47,694 nucleotides of DNA from the IMG/VR virus record IMGVR_UViG_3300046660_000780, positions 1 to 47,694 of that record; one strand, 5' to 3'. Every line of letters begins with the position of its first letter. Position 1 is the first letter of the stretch. The notes under the pieces are model-generated. The model searched no databases. It had not been told where the DNA came from and worked only from the letters and a program-made list of their open reading frames with translations. Shown here in pieces: positions 12,208 to 19,244 of the stretch. The position numbers and the translations under genes are program-made. The stretch is from a virus.

Positions 12208-12346
12208 TCGCCTTTTGCATCGCGCCGAGGCGGTCCTCGAGATCGGCGCCGCCGGCGATGACGGCCATCAGCTGGGTGAGCATCGCCTTCAGCGCGAGCA
12301 CGTCGCCCATCAGCTCGATCTCGCGCTCGGTCGGCCTTTCGGACAT
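12044..12346 (-). CDS. Hypothetical protein on the opposite strand, 100 aa
   Basis: MSERPTEREIELMGDVLALKAMLTQLMAVIAGGADLEDRLGAMQKA... The first half forms a clear helical hairpin; the rest is mixed and ends WRAVGAID. The start at 12346 has GGAG 8 bases upstream, a good ribosome-binding site. It is the only minus-strand gene within the rightward early region, so it needs its own promoter in 12347-12430, where competing hairpins also lie. Small proteins of the type ELMxDVLALKAML are common in alphaproteobacteria without known function. Confidence 0.65.
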   Translation of the reverse strand: MSERPTEREIELMGDVLALKAMLTQLMAVIAGGADLEDRLGAMQKAISHLDLTPEGYPLAEGWGDGTRQALSSRVVRTSGQVFDGVRHTLQVWRAVGAID

Positions 12347-12392
12347 TCGGTTTGCTCCATGGCTTGGGTGACGACTGCCATGGAAGCACGAG

Positions 12393-12435
12393 TCGGCGGG
12401 GGCGGCGTGCGTAGCACCCCCGCCGATGGGGGTGC
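12393..12435 (+). promoter_or_regulatory. Two mutually exclusive hairpins before the 12439 gene
   Basis: Hairpin A pairs TCGGCGGGGG (12393-12402) with CCCCCGCCGA (12417-12426). Hairpin B pairs GCACCCCC (12414-12421) with GGGGGTGC (12428-12435). They share 12417-12421, so only one can form. Hairpin B hides the GGGGGTG that serves as Shine-Dalgarno for ATG 12439; hairpin A frees it. Confidence 0.5.
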
Positions 12436-12438
12436 GGC

Positions 12439-12792
12439 ATGAACCAGACCGCACGCATCGAACTGTGGACCTGCCTGGCCAACGAGGTCGCCGAGATCGC
12501 GGGCCCCTACGCCGAGGCCCGCGCGGCCGCCCTGTCGGCCTGGAACAACCCGGCCCTGAGCATGCGCGCCGCCGCCGTGCGCGGCCAGGCTCGGGGCCTG
12601 GACTTCACCCGCCTGCCTTTCCCGGCCTGGGAGACCGGCCGCGAGTTCCTGTGGCTGCTCGACAGTGTGATCGGCGAGGATCATCTGCCCGAGGTCCGGC
12701 TGCAGCATTCCGGCGACCTGGTCGTCGTCGCCGCCCGGCTGGTCGAGATCCTGGCCACTAGCGCCCATCGCCCGCGCGCGGATCTCGACTGA
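12439..12792 (+). CDS. Hypothetical protein, 117 aa
   Basis: MNQTARIELWTCLANEVAEIAGPYAEARAAALSAWNNPALSM... A mostly helical protein. A conserved-looking segment FTRLPFPAWETGREFLWLLDSVIGED lies in the middle and HSGDLVVVAARLVEIL near the end. No catalytic motif seen. The start follows GGGGGTG at 4 bases, which lies in a hairpin. The stop overlaps the next start (TGATG). Function unknown. Confidence 0.7.
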   Translation: MNQTARIELWTCLANEVAEIAGPYAEARAAALSAWNNPALSMRAAAVRGQARGLDFTRLPFPAWETGREFLWLLDSVIGEDHLPEVRLQHSGDLVVVAARLVEILATSAHRPRADLD

Positions 12793-13163
12793 TGCGGGCC
12801 CGTCCCTTCGCCATCGAGCAAGCCCGCCGTAAGGGCGAGATCAAGCCCGGCATCCTGTGGCGCAAGCTGGTGCATCACGCCCACCAGGTGGCGGCCGTCG
12901 CCCTGGGCGAGCTGGAGGGCGTGCGGCCCGACAAGGGCGGCGCCGAGCGCTGGAGCCTGATGGCGTTCGCCGAGCAGGCGGCCCAGGCCTGCACCCCGCC
13001 CTTCCTGAAGGCCGACGTCACGAACACCAACGCCGTGGCCCTGTTCCGCCAGGCTGTCCGGACCTTCGCGCAAGCCGGCCCTGATCAGCGGAGGGCCGTC
13101 GCCCCCTCGCTGATCGCCGCGGCCCAACTGATGGGCGACCTGATGGATCGGGAGCGCCGGTGA
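12792..13163 (+). CDS. Hypothetical protein, 123 aa
   Basis: MRARPFAIEQARRKGEIKPGILWRKLVHHAHQVAAVALGELEG... A helical basic protein with no Cys pair and no membrane segment. The central segment RWSLMAFAEQAAQAC and the C-terminal SLIAAAQLMGDLMDRERR are amphipathic helices. TGATG coupling at both ends. Function unknown; the location, just upstream of the HTH and methyltransferase genes, suggests an early role. Confidence 0.7.
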   Translation: MRARPFAIEQARRKGEIKPGILWRKLVHHAHQVAAVALGELEGVRPDKGGAERWSLMAFAEQAAQACTPPFLKADVTNTNAVALFRQAVRTFAQAGPDQRRAVAPSLIAAAQLMGDLMDRERR

Positions 13164-13936
13164 TGGAAGAGCTCACCCGCAAGGATCGCGAGCTGATCAA
13201 GCTGCGCTCGGCCAGGATGTCGATGGTCTCGATCGCAGGCCTGATGGGCCGCGGCTGGACCGTCGGCCGCGTCACGCGCCGCCTTGCCGAGATCGACGTC
13301 CTGGAGGCGGGCGAGTCGCCGCCCGTCATACTGGCCGACGGCGTTGACACGGCCGAGGATCGTCTCGAGTTCGATATCGAGGGCTGGGCCGAGACGCATC
13401 GGCCGCTCTTGCCGCCTGACCATCCGACAAGGCTCATGATGACGCGCGCCACGCCGTACGCCGAGGCGGCGTTGTCGTTCCTCGACGCGAACCCCGGGGC
13501 CGCGCTGTCGATCGTCCCGATCCTTCTGCCGACCCCGTCAAGCAAGGCCGAGTTCTTCCTGGCCTGCTGGCCAACCGAGGAGCCGTGCCTTGAAACGCTT
13601 CCGCTGCCGCTCGAGCTCGAGCAAGCGCTCGTCGAGCCCGACCCAGTCGCCGCCTCCGCCCCGCCGGCCGAAGCGCCCGCTGATCCGCCTGTCGAACCGC
13701 CACACCGCAAGCCTCGCGCCGGCCGCCGGCCGGAGCCGCAAGCGGTGGCGGTCCTGGCTCAACCGACCACGCCTGCGGTCGTTCGTCCGCCTTCGGGTAC
13801 GGCGGTTCGCCTTCGGCCGGTGACGGACCGGATTATTCGCTTCGCCGCCCGTTTCGCGGCCGCGCGCTGGCCGCTCGAGGAGATCGCCGAGCTGTTCGAC
13901 GTCTCGCCCGAGCAGCTCGAGAAGGTGCTGGCCTGA
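13163..13936 (+). CDS. Protein with HTH-like ends and proline-rich linker, 257 aa
   Basis: N-terminal segment (about 1-45, LTRKDRELIKLRSARMSMVSIAGLMGRGWTVGRVTRRLAEI) looks like a sigma-region-4 or resolvase-type HTH. After a middle domain there is a Pro/Ala/Glu-rich linker (about 145-205). The C-terminal segment DRIIRFAARFAAARWPLEEIAELFDVSPEQLEKVLA is a second HTH-like unit. The two-HTH architecture suggests a DNA-binding adaptor, perhaps a regulator or replication initiator, as it lies upstream of methyltransferase, primase and helicase genes. Family not recognised. Start ATG 13163 in TGATG overlap. Confidence 0.65.
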   Translation: MEELTRKDRELIKLRSARMSMVSIAGLMGRGWTVGRVTRRLAEIDVLEAGESPPVILADGVDTAEDRLEFDIEGWAETHRPLLPPDHPTRLMMTRATPYAEAALSFLDANPGAALSIVPILLPTPSSKAEFFLACWPTEEPCLETLPLPLELEQALVEPDPVAASAPPAEAPADPPVEPPHRKPRAGRRPEPQAVAVLAQPTTPAVVRPPSGTAVRLRPVTDRIIRFAARFAAARWPLEEIAELFDVSPEQLEKVLA

Positions 13937-14649
13937 TGATCCGCGAAGAGATCTTCGGGGACTGCAGGCTCCTCCTGGCCAACTGCCTGGATCCAGAGCT
14001 CGAGCTGGGTGAGGTCGACGGCTGGGTCAGCGACCCGCCATACGCCTTCAACAATTCGGGCGGCGGCAAGTACCGCAAAGCCCGTCGCAAAGGCTCCGAC
14101 GCGATCGTGCGGAACCGCCTGGACAAGGGCTTTGACCTGGGCGCCCTCGACCTCGGCGCGCCGCGCAGCGTGGTCGTGTTCTGCCACAACGACCAGCTGG
14201 TGACCCTCCTTCCCGTCCTGGCGTCGCGTTTCCGACGGCACGCGGTCTTGTCGGTTCACAAGACCAATCCGCCGCCCTTCGCCAACAAGCACTATCTGGC
14301 CGACACCGAGTTCTACATCCACGCCTGGAACGAGGGCGCTCATCCGGTTGGTGGGCGCCAGGACCTGCGTCGCTGGACCGAGGTCAGCCGGCCCCGGAGC
14401 GAATACGACCACCCGACGGTCAAGCCGCTCCCCGTCATGTGCAAGATCGTGCGCAATATGAACGCGACGCGGATCCTGGACCCCTTCATGGGCACGGGAA
14501 CGACGGGCGAGGCGTGCCTGATCGAAGGTCGGTCCTTTGTCGGGATCGAGAAGGATCCGGCCTTCTTCGACATGGCCTGTCGACGCCTGGCCCAGCGCCA
14601 AGAATGGCTGGCGAAGTGCGATGCGGCCTTTGGTGAGGCAGCGGCATGA
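13936..14649 (+). CDS. Orphan DNA methyltransferase, beta-class N6-adenine type
   Basis: 237 residues. Catalytic motif IV DPPY at 33-36; SAM-binding motif FMGTG at 184-188 in the C-terminal half; a conserved HPTVKPLPVM box before it. The DPPY-first order is that of beta-class methyltransferases such as CcrM, which methylate adenine N6. The target-recognition region between about 40 and 150 (NNSGGGKYRKARRKG ... HKTNPPPFANKHYLADTEFYIHAW) is compact. No restriction endonuclease gene is nearby, so it probably protects phage DNA or alters host methylation-dependent regulation. TGATG with the upstream gene, ATGA with the downstream one. Confidence 0.92.
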   Translation: MIREEIFGDCRLLLANCLDPELELGEVDGWVSDPPYAFNNSGGGKYRKARRKGSDAIVRNRLDKGFDLGALDLGAPRSVVVFCHNDQLVTLLPVLASRFRRHAVLSVHKTNPPPFANKHYLADTEFYIHAWNEGAHPVGGRQDLRRWTEVSRPRSEYDHPTVKPLPVMCKIVRNMNATRILDPFMGTGTTGEACLIEGRSFVGIEKDPAFFDMACRRLAQRQEWLAKCDAAFGEAAA

Positions 14650-14921
14650 AAAAGCCCGTCCGCCTCTACAACTGCATCCCGATGACGGCCGAGCGCCTGA
14701 AGGCGCTGCAGGAGCTGGCCCGCCATCCGAACGGCTCGGCCGCCATCCGTGGCGTGCTCGAGGGCGCGCACCTGGCGACCCTGGTGGCCATGGGCCTCGC
14801 CGAGCGCCTCCCGGCGCAAGATCGCATGGGCGGCTCCTGGTACCGCTGCACCGCTGACGGCCAGGACCTCGCCGGCGTCGCCGATGCGAGCGGCGCTCGC
14901 ACCGGGGCGGCGAATGACTGA
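14646..14921 (+). CDS. Hypothetical protein, 91 aa, winged-helix-like
   Basis: MKKPVRLYNCIPMTAERLKALQELARHPNGSAAIRGVLEGAHLATLVAMGLAER... then a beta hairpin (GGSWYRCTADGQDL). The arrangement resembles a small MarR/winged-helix fold in which the last beta strand reads YRCTxxG. Its last residues, DASGART, are encoded by a perfect palindrome copy (14885-14901), so the palindrome sits at the very end of the gene. The ORF overlaps the primase start by 8 bases. Function unknown, possibly DNA-binding. Confidence 0.7.
   Translation: MKKPVRLYNCIPMTAERLKALQELARHPNGSAAIRGVLEGAHLATLVAMGLAERLPAQDRMGGSWYRCTADGQDLAGVADASGARTGAAND
14885..14901. repeat. Dispersed palindrome copy 5
   Basis: Perfect core, at the very end of the 91-residue gene (DASGART) and 13 bases before the primase start. 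Confidence 0.85.
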
Positions 14922-16128
14922 GCCGTCGATCTTCGACAAGGTGAAGGATGAGGTCTCGATCGAGGACGTCGCCGAGCGCCTGACGACCCTGCACGGCGGC
15001 AAGAACAGCCGGCGGGGTCGCTGCCCGATCAATGGTTGCGGCACGCCGGCGCGGGGCAAGGCCGCTGGTCGTCCCTTCGAGGTGCGGCCAAACCAGGGCC
15101 GGTTCAAGTGCTACAGCTGCGGCGAGCGCGGCGACGTGATCGAGCTGGCCTCGCAGGCCTGGAAGGTCACGGCGATCGAGGCCTGCCGCGAGCTGCTGGG
15201 CGCGGGCTTCGAAGCGCCGCCGCCGCCGGCCAAGGCCCGCGAGCAGGATGATCGGTCCTATCAGCGCAAGCTGGAGATGGCCGAGGAGATGTGGAAGTTC
15301 GGCCGCCCGATCGCCGGGACGCTGGTCGAGCGCTACCTGCTTTCGCGCGGGATCCTGCAGGCGGTGATCGACCTGGTCGCGCCTGCCATTCGCTTCCACC
15401 CCTTCGCCTTCCATCACTGGGACGACCAGGCCCGCGCCTGGATCAAGGCCCCGGCCATGCTGCTGAGACCCGAAACCCCCGCCGGACCCACCGGCGGGGT
15501 TCATGCGACCTATCTGCTGCGCGACGGGACCGGTCGCGACAAAGGTCTCGGTAAGCTGATGTGGGGCCCTCAGACCGGGGCCGATGGCCAGCCCGGCGGC
15601 GTGTGGCTGGTCGGGCCCGTGGTCGACGATCCTTGTTTCGACGGCACGCCGCTGCTCGAGGGGGAGGGCGCGGAATCCGCCTTGAGCTTGCTTTGCATAG
15701 CGCTCGAGCAGGGCCGGATGGCGCGCTGCGTGACCGTCCTGGCGCTGAACCGCATGCAGGGCCTGGTCGAGACCGACCGCGACGGCTGCATGGACCTGAG
15801 CAAGCCCAGGGCGGCGCGAAACAAGGATGGTTCGCTGATGGGCCCGGCCTTCACCTGGCCAAACCCGATCGAGCAGCCCTGGCCCGAGGTCATCGTCGGC
15901 GTCGACGCCGACATGGCGCCGATCAAGATCAAGATGCGGACGGGCCGGGGAAAGGTGGTTCCGGCGATGCTGGACGCCCCGGCGCGGGCCGACCTTTGCG
16001 GCCGCCTGGCCACGCGCGCCTGGCGGCAGGCGGGCTCGAAAGCGCGGTCGATCGTCCCGCCGGGACTTCAAGACTTCAACGACGAGTGGCGTCGCCGGTT
16101 GGCGGCGCGAGAGGGGCGTAAGGCGTGA
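14914..16128 (+). CDS. DNA primase (CHC2-type zinc finger + Toprim)
   Basis: 404 residues from ATG 14914. Zinc-binding domain: Cys37, Cys42, Cys66 and Cys69 (RCPINGC ... FKCYSCGERGD), as in DnaG-type primases. Middle region about 110-240. Toprim domain: the acidic signature LLEGEGAESAL with Glu249, then GVDAD with Asp331 and Asp333 binding the metal. It should make RNA primers for phage DNA synthesis together with the helicase-like ATPase encoded next. TGATG-like tight packing on both sides (8-base overlap upstream, GTGA overlap downstream). Longer in-frame starts upstream would run through the previous gene and are not needed for any domain. Confidence 0.9.
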   Translation: MTEPSIFDKVKDEVSIEDVAERLTTLHGGKNSRRGRCPINGCGTPARGKAAGRPFEVRPNQGRFKCYSCGERGDVIELASQAWKVTAIEACRELLGAGFEAPPPPAKAREQDDRSYQRKLEMAEEMWKFGRPIAGTLVERYLLSRGILQAVIDLVAPAIRFHPFAFHHWDDQARAWIKAPAMLLRPETPAGPTGGVHATYLLRDGTGRDKGLGKLMWGPQTGADGQPGGVWLVGPVVDDPCFDGTPLLEGEGAESALSLLCIALEQGRMARCVTVLALNRMQGLVETDRDGCMDLSKPRAARNKDGSLMGPAFTWPNPIEQPWPEVIVGVDADMAPIKIKMRTGRGKVVPAMLDAPARADLCGRLATRAWRQAGSKARSIVPPGLQDFNDEWRRRLAAREGRKA

Positions 16129-18086
16129 GCGACGACATCGACGACGACATCGAGGCCTTTGACGACGAGCCCGCGCCTGAGCCGGCCGCCGCCGCGACCT
16201 CGGACTATGTGCCCCTGAAGCTGGAGAGCGACGAGGAGGCCGACGAGACTGACGAGAAGGATCTGGGCGCCTATCCCAATCCGCCGCTCGAGGAATGCCC
16301 GGTCGTGCCCCTGGGCCACTACGGCAACAAGGTCGTGTTCGCCATGCCCGAGGGCGAGATCCGGCACGAGGCCGCCTCGAAGGTCGGCCAAATGCTGCGA
16401 ACCGACATCTTCGCCTGCGTGCCCGGCGTGATCTTCCTGAACAACTGGCGGGACAAGAAGGAAAAGCTGCATCGCGAGCTGGCGGTGATCTGGCTGGTCC
16501 GCAAGTGCCGCGAGGCCGGCTATTGGGACACCAATCGGACGACCAGGTCGTTGGGCGTCTGGCCTGGCTCGGGCGACGTCGTGATGCTGCACCTGGGCGA
16601 CCAGGTGTGGACGTTCGGCTCGGACGGGATCGTCAAGCGCTCGATCGTCGAGATGATGCGCGAGCGCTCGGGCCCGCTCTACAAAATCGCCCCCCCGGCC
16701 CCCAGGCCCGCCAAGCCCGCCAGGACCAAGGTCGGCGACTGGATCCGGGAATGCCTCAGCCTCTGGAACTTCGAGCCGATCGGCCCCGACGGGCTAGATG
16801 GCGGCGACATCCTCGCCGGGTGGCTGATGGCGGCCCTGCTGGGCGGGGTCGCGCCCTTCCGCGGCCACATGATCGTCTACGGGTCGCACGGGGCCGGCAA
16901 GACGACGCTGGTCCAGTTCATCCACGCGCTGGCCTCGACGATCGCCGGCGAGCTGCTCAACAGCTTCTCGGACGCGGGCTTTCGGTCTGACATCAGCGGC
17001 CTGGCGCGCCCCGTGTTCCTGGACGAGACCGAGAGCTCGGCCAGCACCGGGCATGGACCAGGGCCGGTCGAGCAGGCCATCGTGGTGCTCAGGCGGATGT
17101 CGACGGGCGACGGCAGCAAGCGCAAGCAGGGTGGCGGCGAGAACGGCGGCTCGACCACCCAGACGGCCCTGGGGTCGGCGTTGCTGGGGGCCATCACGCC
17201 GCCCAAGCTGGAGACGGCCGACGCTTCGCGGTTCTTCGAGGTCAGGCTGCGCCCCCTCGCCTCCCCGAAGTTGGATGCCTCCGGCGCGCCGATCGACATG
17301 GACGCCCACCTGAAGGCCATGATGGCCGAGGCCAAGCGCCTGGCGCCGGCGATCTTCGGGCGGGCCGTCGTTGGGGCCGACCGCTATCGGGCGGACGTCT
17401 CGATGATAAAGGCCGCCCTGGTCCGAACGGGCGAGAAGCCGCGCTCGGCCGACCTGGTGGCCATGGTGGCGGCCGGCCGGCGTCTGCTGCTGCATGACAA
17501 GCCTCTCGATGCCGCCGGGGCCGACGCCGAGATCCTGTTCTGGAAGCCGCTGCTGGCCCAGCGCCAGGCCTCGGAGATCATCACCAACGTCGGGGCCGAC
17601 GCCCTGGGCCACCTGCTGGCCTTCGAGACCTCGGTCCATCGGAACGACCGCAAGGTGTCGATCGGGTTGATGGTCGAGCGCCTGGTGGCCGGGGATCGCG
17701 ACTACGTCGAGATGCTCAAGACCTATGGCCTGCAGGTCTGGGACGAAGGGCACGGCACGATCATCTGGGAGGCCGGCGACGGAGGTCCCCAGGGGCGGCC
17801 TGGCCCCTGGCTGATCGTGGCCAACAACCATCCGCAACTGAAGCGGATCTTCGCGGGAACGCGCTGGGACGACTGGCGGCGGGCGTTGGGCTTCCTCGAC
17901 GACCTGGGGGCGGACTACGCCACCTGGACCACCAAGGGCCTGCGCTACGGCACGGGCGTGAAGCAGCGCGGCCTGGCGATCCCCCTCACCCCCTTGCTCG
18001 ATCGGCTCTCGCCCTCGTCGAGCGACCGTTCCGGGGGCGTTCCGGCCACCCGTTCCGGCCATGCGGTTGATTTCGATGAGGATTAG
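16125..18086 (+). CDS. P-loop ATPase / replicative helicase-like protein
   Basis: 653 residues starting at GTG 16125 (GTGA overlap). The acidic N-terminal 45 residues are likely disordered. Walker A GSHGAGKT at 253-260 (Lys259), Walker B VFLDE with Asp300-Glu301, and later an arginine-containing segment RFFEVRLRPL. The order and spacing fit DUF927/VirE-like or SF3-style phage helicases that pair with a Toprim primase. Likely unwinds the origin or fork. The last 60 bases of the gene already carry GTTCC repeats that continue into the intergenic candidate origin. Which helicase superfamily it belongs to would need a profile search. Confidence 0.8.
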   Translation: MSDDIDDDIEAFDDEPAPEPAAAATSDYVPLKLESDEEADETDEKDLGAYPNPPLEECPVVPLGHYGNKVVFAMPEGEIRHEAASKVGQMLRTDIFACVPGVIFLNNWRDKKEKLHRELAVIWLVRKCREAGYWDTNRTTRSLGVWPGSGDVVMLHLGDQVWTFGSDGIVKRSIVEMMRERSGPLYKIAPPAPRPAKPARTKVGDWIRECLSLWNFEPIGPDGLDGGDILAGWLMAALLGGVAPFRGHMIVYGSHGAGKTTLVQFIHALASTIAGELLNSFSDAGFRSDISGLARPVFLDETESSASTGHGPGPVEQAIVVLRRMSTGDGSKRKQGGGENGGSTTQTALGSALLGAITPPKLETADASRFFEVRLRPLASPKLDASGAPIDMDAHLKAMMAEAKRLAPAIFGRAVVGADRYRADVSMIKAALVRTGEKPRSADLVAMVAAGRRLLLHDKPLDAAGADAEILFWKPLLAQRQASEIITNVGADALGHLLAFETSVHRNDRKVSIGLMVERLVAGDRDYVEMLKTYGLQVWDEGHGTIIWEAGDGGPQGRPGPWLIVANNHPQLKRIFAGTRWDDWRRALGFLDDLGADYATWTTKGLRYGTGVKQRGLAIPLTPLLDRLSPSSSDRSGGVPATRSGHAVDFDED

Positions 18087-18278
18087 GCCGCCTGGAACGC
18101 TGGAACGGGTGGAACGCCCCTTGCCCCCCTGCCTGAGCAGGCGAGCGAGCGCACACGACAGCTATGTCGTACCACCCGTTCCACCCGTTCCTACTTCTTA
18201 CTTCTTCAATCAATTCAATAGAATAGACTGGAACAGGCCTGGTACGGCCTGGAACGGTCAGCGTACGGGGCTGTTCCA
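18024..18278. other. Candidate replication origin with GGAAC/GTTCC iterons
   Basis: Eleven GGAAC/GTTCC pentamers occur in about 250 bases, at 18028, 18039, 18052 (GTTCC), 18094, 18102, 18111 (GGAAC), 18178, 18187 (GTTCC), 18230, 18251 (GGAAC) and 18273 (GTTCC). About 0.5 would be expected by chance. They form three-, three- and two-member arrays with 8-13 base spacing and opposite orientation. GGAACGGGTGGAACG (18102-18116) is the exact reverse complement of 18177-18191. An A+T-rich tract, about 18188-18229, lies among them, unlike anything else in this GC-rich window. Position right after primase and helicase genes fits an origin. Covers the 192-base gap 18087-18278. Confidence 0.65.
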
Positions 18279-18968
18279 ATGAGCTTTATCGAGCGTGGCG
18301 ACCGCGAAACCCTGGCCGAGCACCTGCTGCGCAACGCAGCTGTTCTCGGGGCCGACAAGGGCCAGACCCAGCGCCTCAAGTCGGCCTTCCTGCTGAGCGT
18401 CTCGGCCCTGCAGTCCGATCGGATGCTCGGAGGCCAGATCGCCGCCGAGGTCCGGGCCGAGCTGAAGGTCGCCTTCGACGCCCTGCTGATCGAGGCCAAG
18501 TCCCGCGGCGAAAAGGTCGAGACCTACAACGACGCCGGGGCCAAGCGGATCAAGGGCCGTGACGGACTGGCGGCCCTGGCCCTGCCCGAGCAGGAGCTCA
18601 GCTTCGGTCTGTCCTATCGCCAGTGCTACGACGTGGCGGTCTCCGGCTTGAAGTCCAGCCTCAACCCTGACGCCGGTGGCGGCCGGGCCTTCGTCCCAGG
18701 CCTCGGCCCTCGTGACCAAGCCGCCCTGCGCCGCGCCTACCTGTTGGCCCGGCTGGCCCAGTTCGATCGGGCCATCGCCCAGTGCGGTGTCGGCGACGGT
18801 CGCGAGCTGCTGGCCGTGCGCCTGGTGGCGGGCGAAGGGCGCACGATCAACTCGTTCGCCTTCGGCGGTCAGGCCCGCAAGGTCTACACCTCCGCGCTAC
18901 GCGATGGCCTCGCCGTGGTGGGCGAAGCGCTTCGTGTCCGACCCCCCTTGCGAATCACAGGCAGTTAA
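18279..18968 (+). CDS. Hypothetical protein, 229 aa, HTH-like C-terminus
   Basis: MSFIERGDRETLAEHLLRNAAVLGADKGQTQRLK... The N-terminal 90 residues are helical. A second region (LSYRQCYDVAVSGLKSSL, then RRAYLLARLAQFDRAIAQ) is followed by ELLAVRLVAGEGRTINSFAFGGQARKVYTSALRDGLAVVGEAL, which reads like a winged or homeodomain-type HTH. Last gene before the terminator and the late genes, the position of late regulators such as antiterminators, so it may be a late-gene activator (inference from position). The start ATG 18279 directly follows CTGTTCCA of the iteron region; no strong Shine-Dalgarno. Confidence 0.65.
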   Translation: MSFIERGDRETLAEHLLRNAAVLGADKGQTQRLKSAFLLSVSALQSDRMLGGQIAAEVRAELKVAFDALLIEAKSRGEKVETYNDAGAKRIKGRDGLAALALPEQELSFGLSYRQCYDVAVSGLKSSLNPDAGGGRAFVPGLGPRDQAALRRAYLLARLAQFDRAIAQCGVGDGRELLAVRLVAGEGRTINSFAFGGQARKVYTSALRDGLAVVGEALRVRPPLRITGS

Positions 18969-19014
18969 GGCCATTAAAGGTCCACGTTCAGAGATGCGCC
19001 CGACCGGCCCGCCC

Positions 19015-19039
19015 AGCCCCCGCTGAGGCGGGCTTTTCA
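19015..19039 (+). terminator. Rho-independent terminator after early region
   Basis: Stem CCCGC-TGAG-GCGGG, extended outward by AG/CT with a bulged C, followed directly by CTTTTC. It ends the early rightward transcript about 50 bases after the 18968 stop. Confidence 0.65.
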
Positions 19040-19049
19040 TTGGCCCATC

Positions 19050-19084
19050 GCCCGCAACCCCTTACGCCACAAGGGTTTGCGGGC
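19050..19084 (+). repeat. Strong 14-bp hairpin
   Basis: Left arm 19050-19063 (GCCCGCAACCCCTT), 7-base loop ACGCCAC, right arm 19071-19084 (AAGGGTTTGCGGGC); 13 of 14 positions pair. No T-run follows. It could back up the terminator at 19015 or be a terminase or integration host factor-type landmark in the packaging region. Confidence 0.6.
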
Positions 19085-19244
19085 CGCCACCCCCGCCCCT
19101 CCCCTGCACCCCCCCCCCGGCCTCGCGGGTCCTTCCCCCCGGCCAGGGACGTATACGGTCGGTCGGAGCGCGATCCTCGAAAGATATCTAAGTCGCAGAA
19201 AACATTATGAGTTTTGCGGCTTATGGCCTTGGGAGGTCTTGCTT

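Larger units (their letters stand above)
18969..19244. other. Gap before terminase genes, likely packaging-site region
   Basis: No gene seen. After the terminator comes a perfect-but-one hairpin (19050-19084) and a very C-rich tract with a run of ten C (about 19111-19120). A region of lower GC follows (AAAGATATCTAAGTCGCAGAAAAC-like, about 19178-19206) just before the small-terminase gene. In lambda-type phages with a GpA terminase the cos site lies immediately upstream of the small subunit gene, so this gap is the best place for cos here; no cos motif can be proven by eye. Confidence 0.4.

Noticed and set aside
13759-16071. A very long minus-strand reading frame (770 codons) opposite the methyltransferase and primase genes
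   Set aside because: Arises from GC-rich codon bias on the coding strand; Pro/Arg/Gln-rich translation without domains, and the plus-strand genes have clear catalytic motifs.
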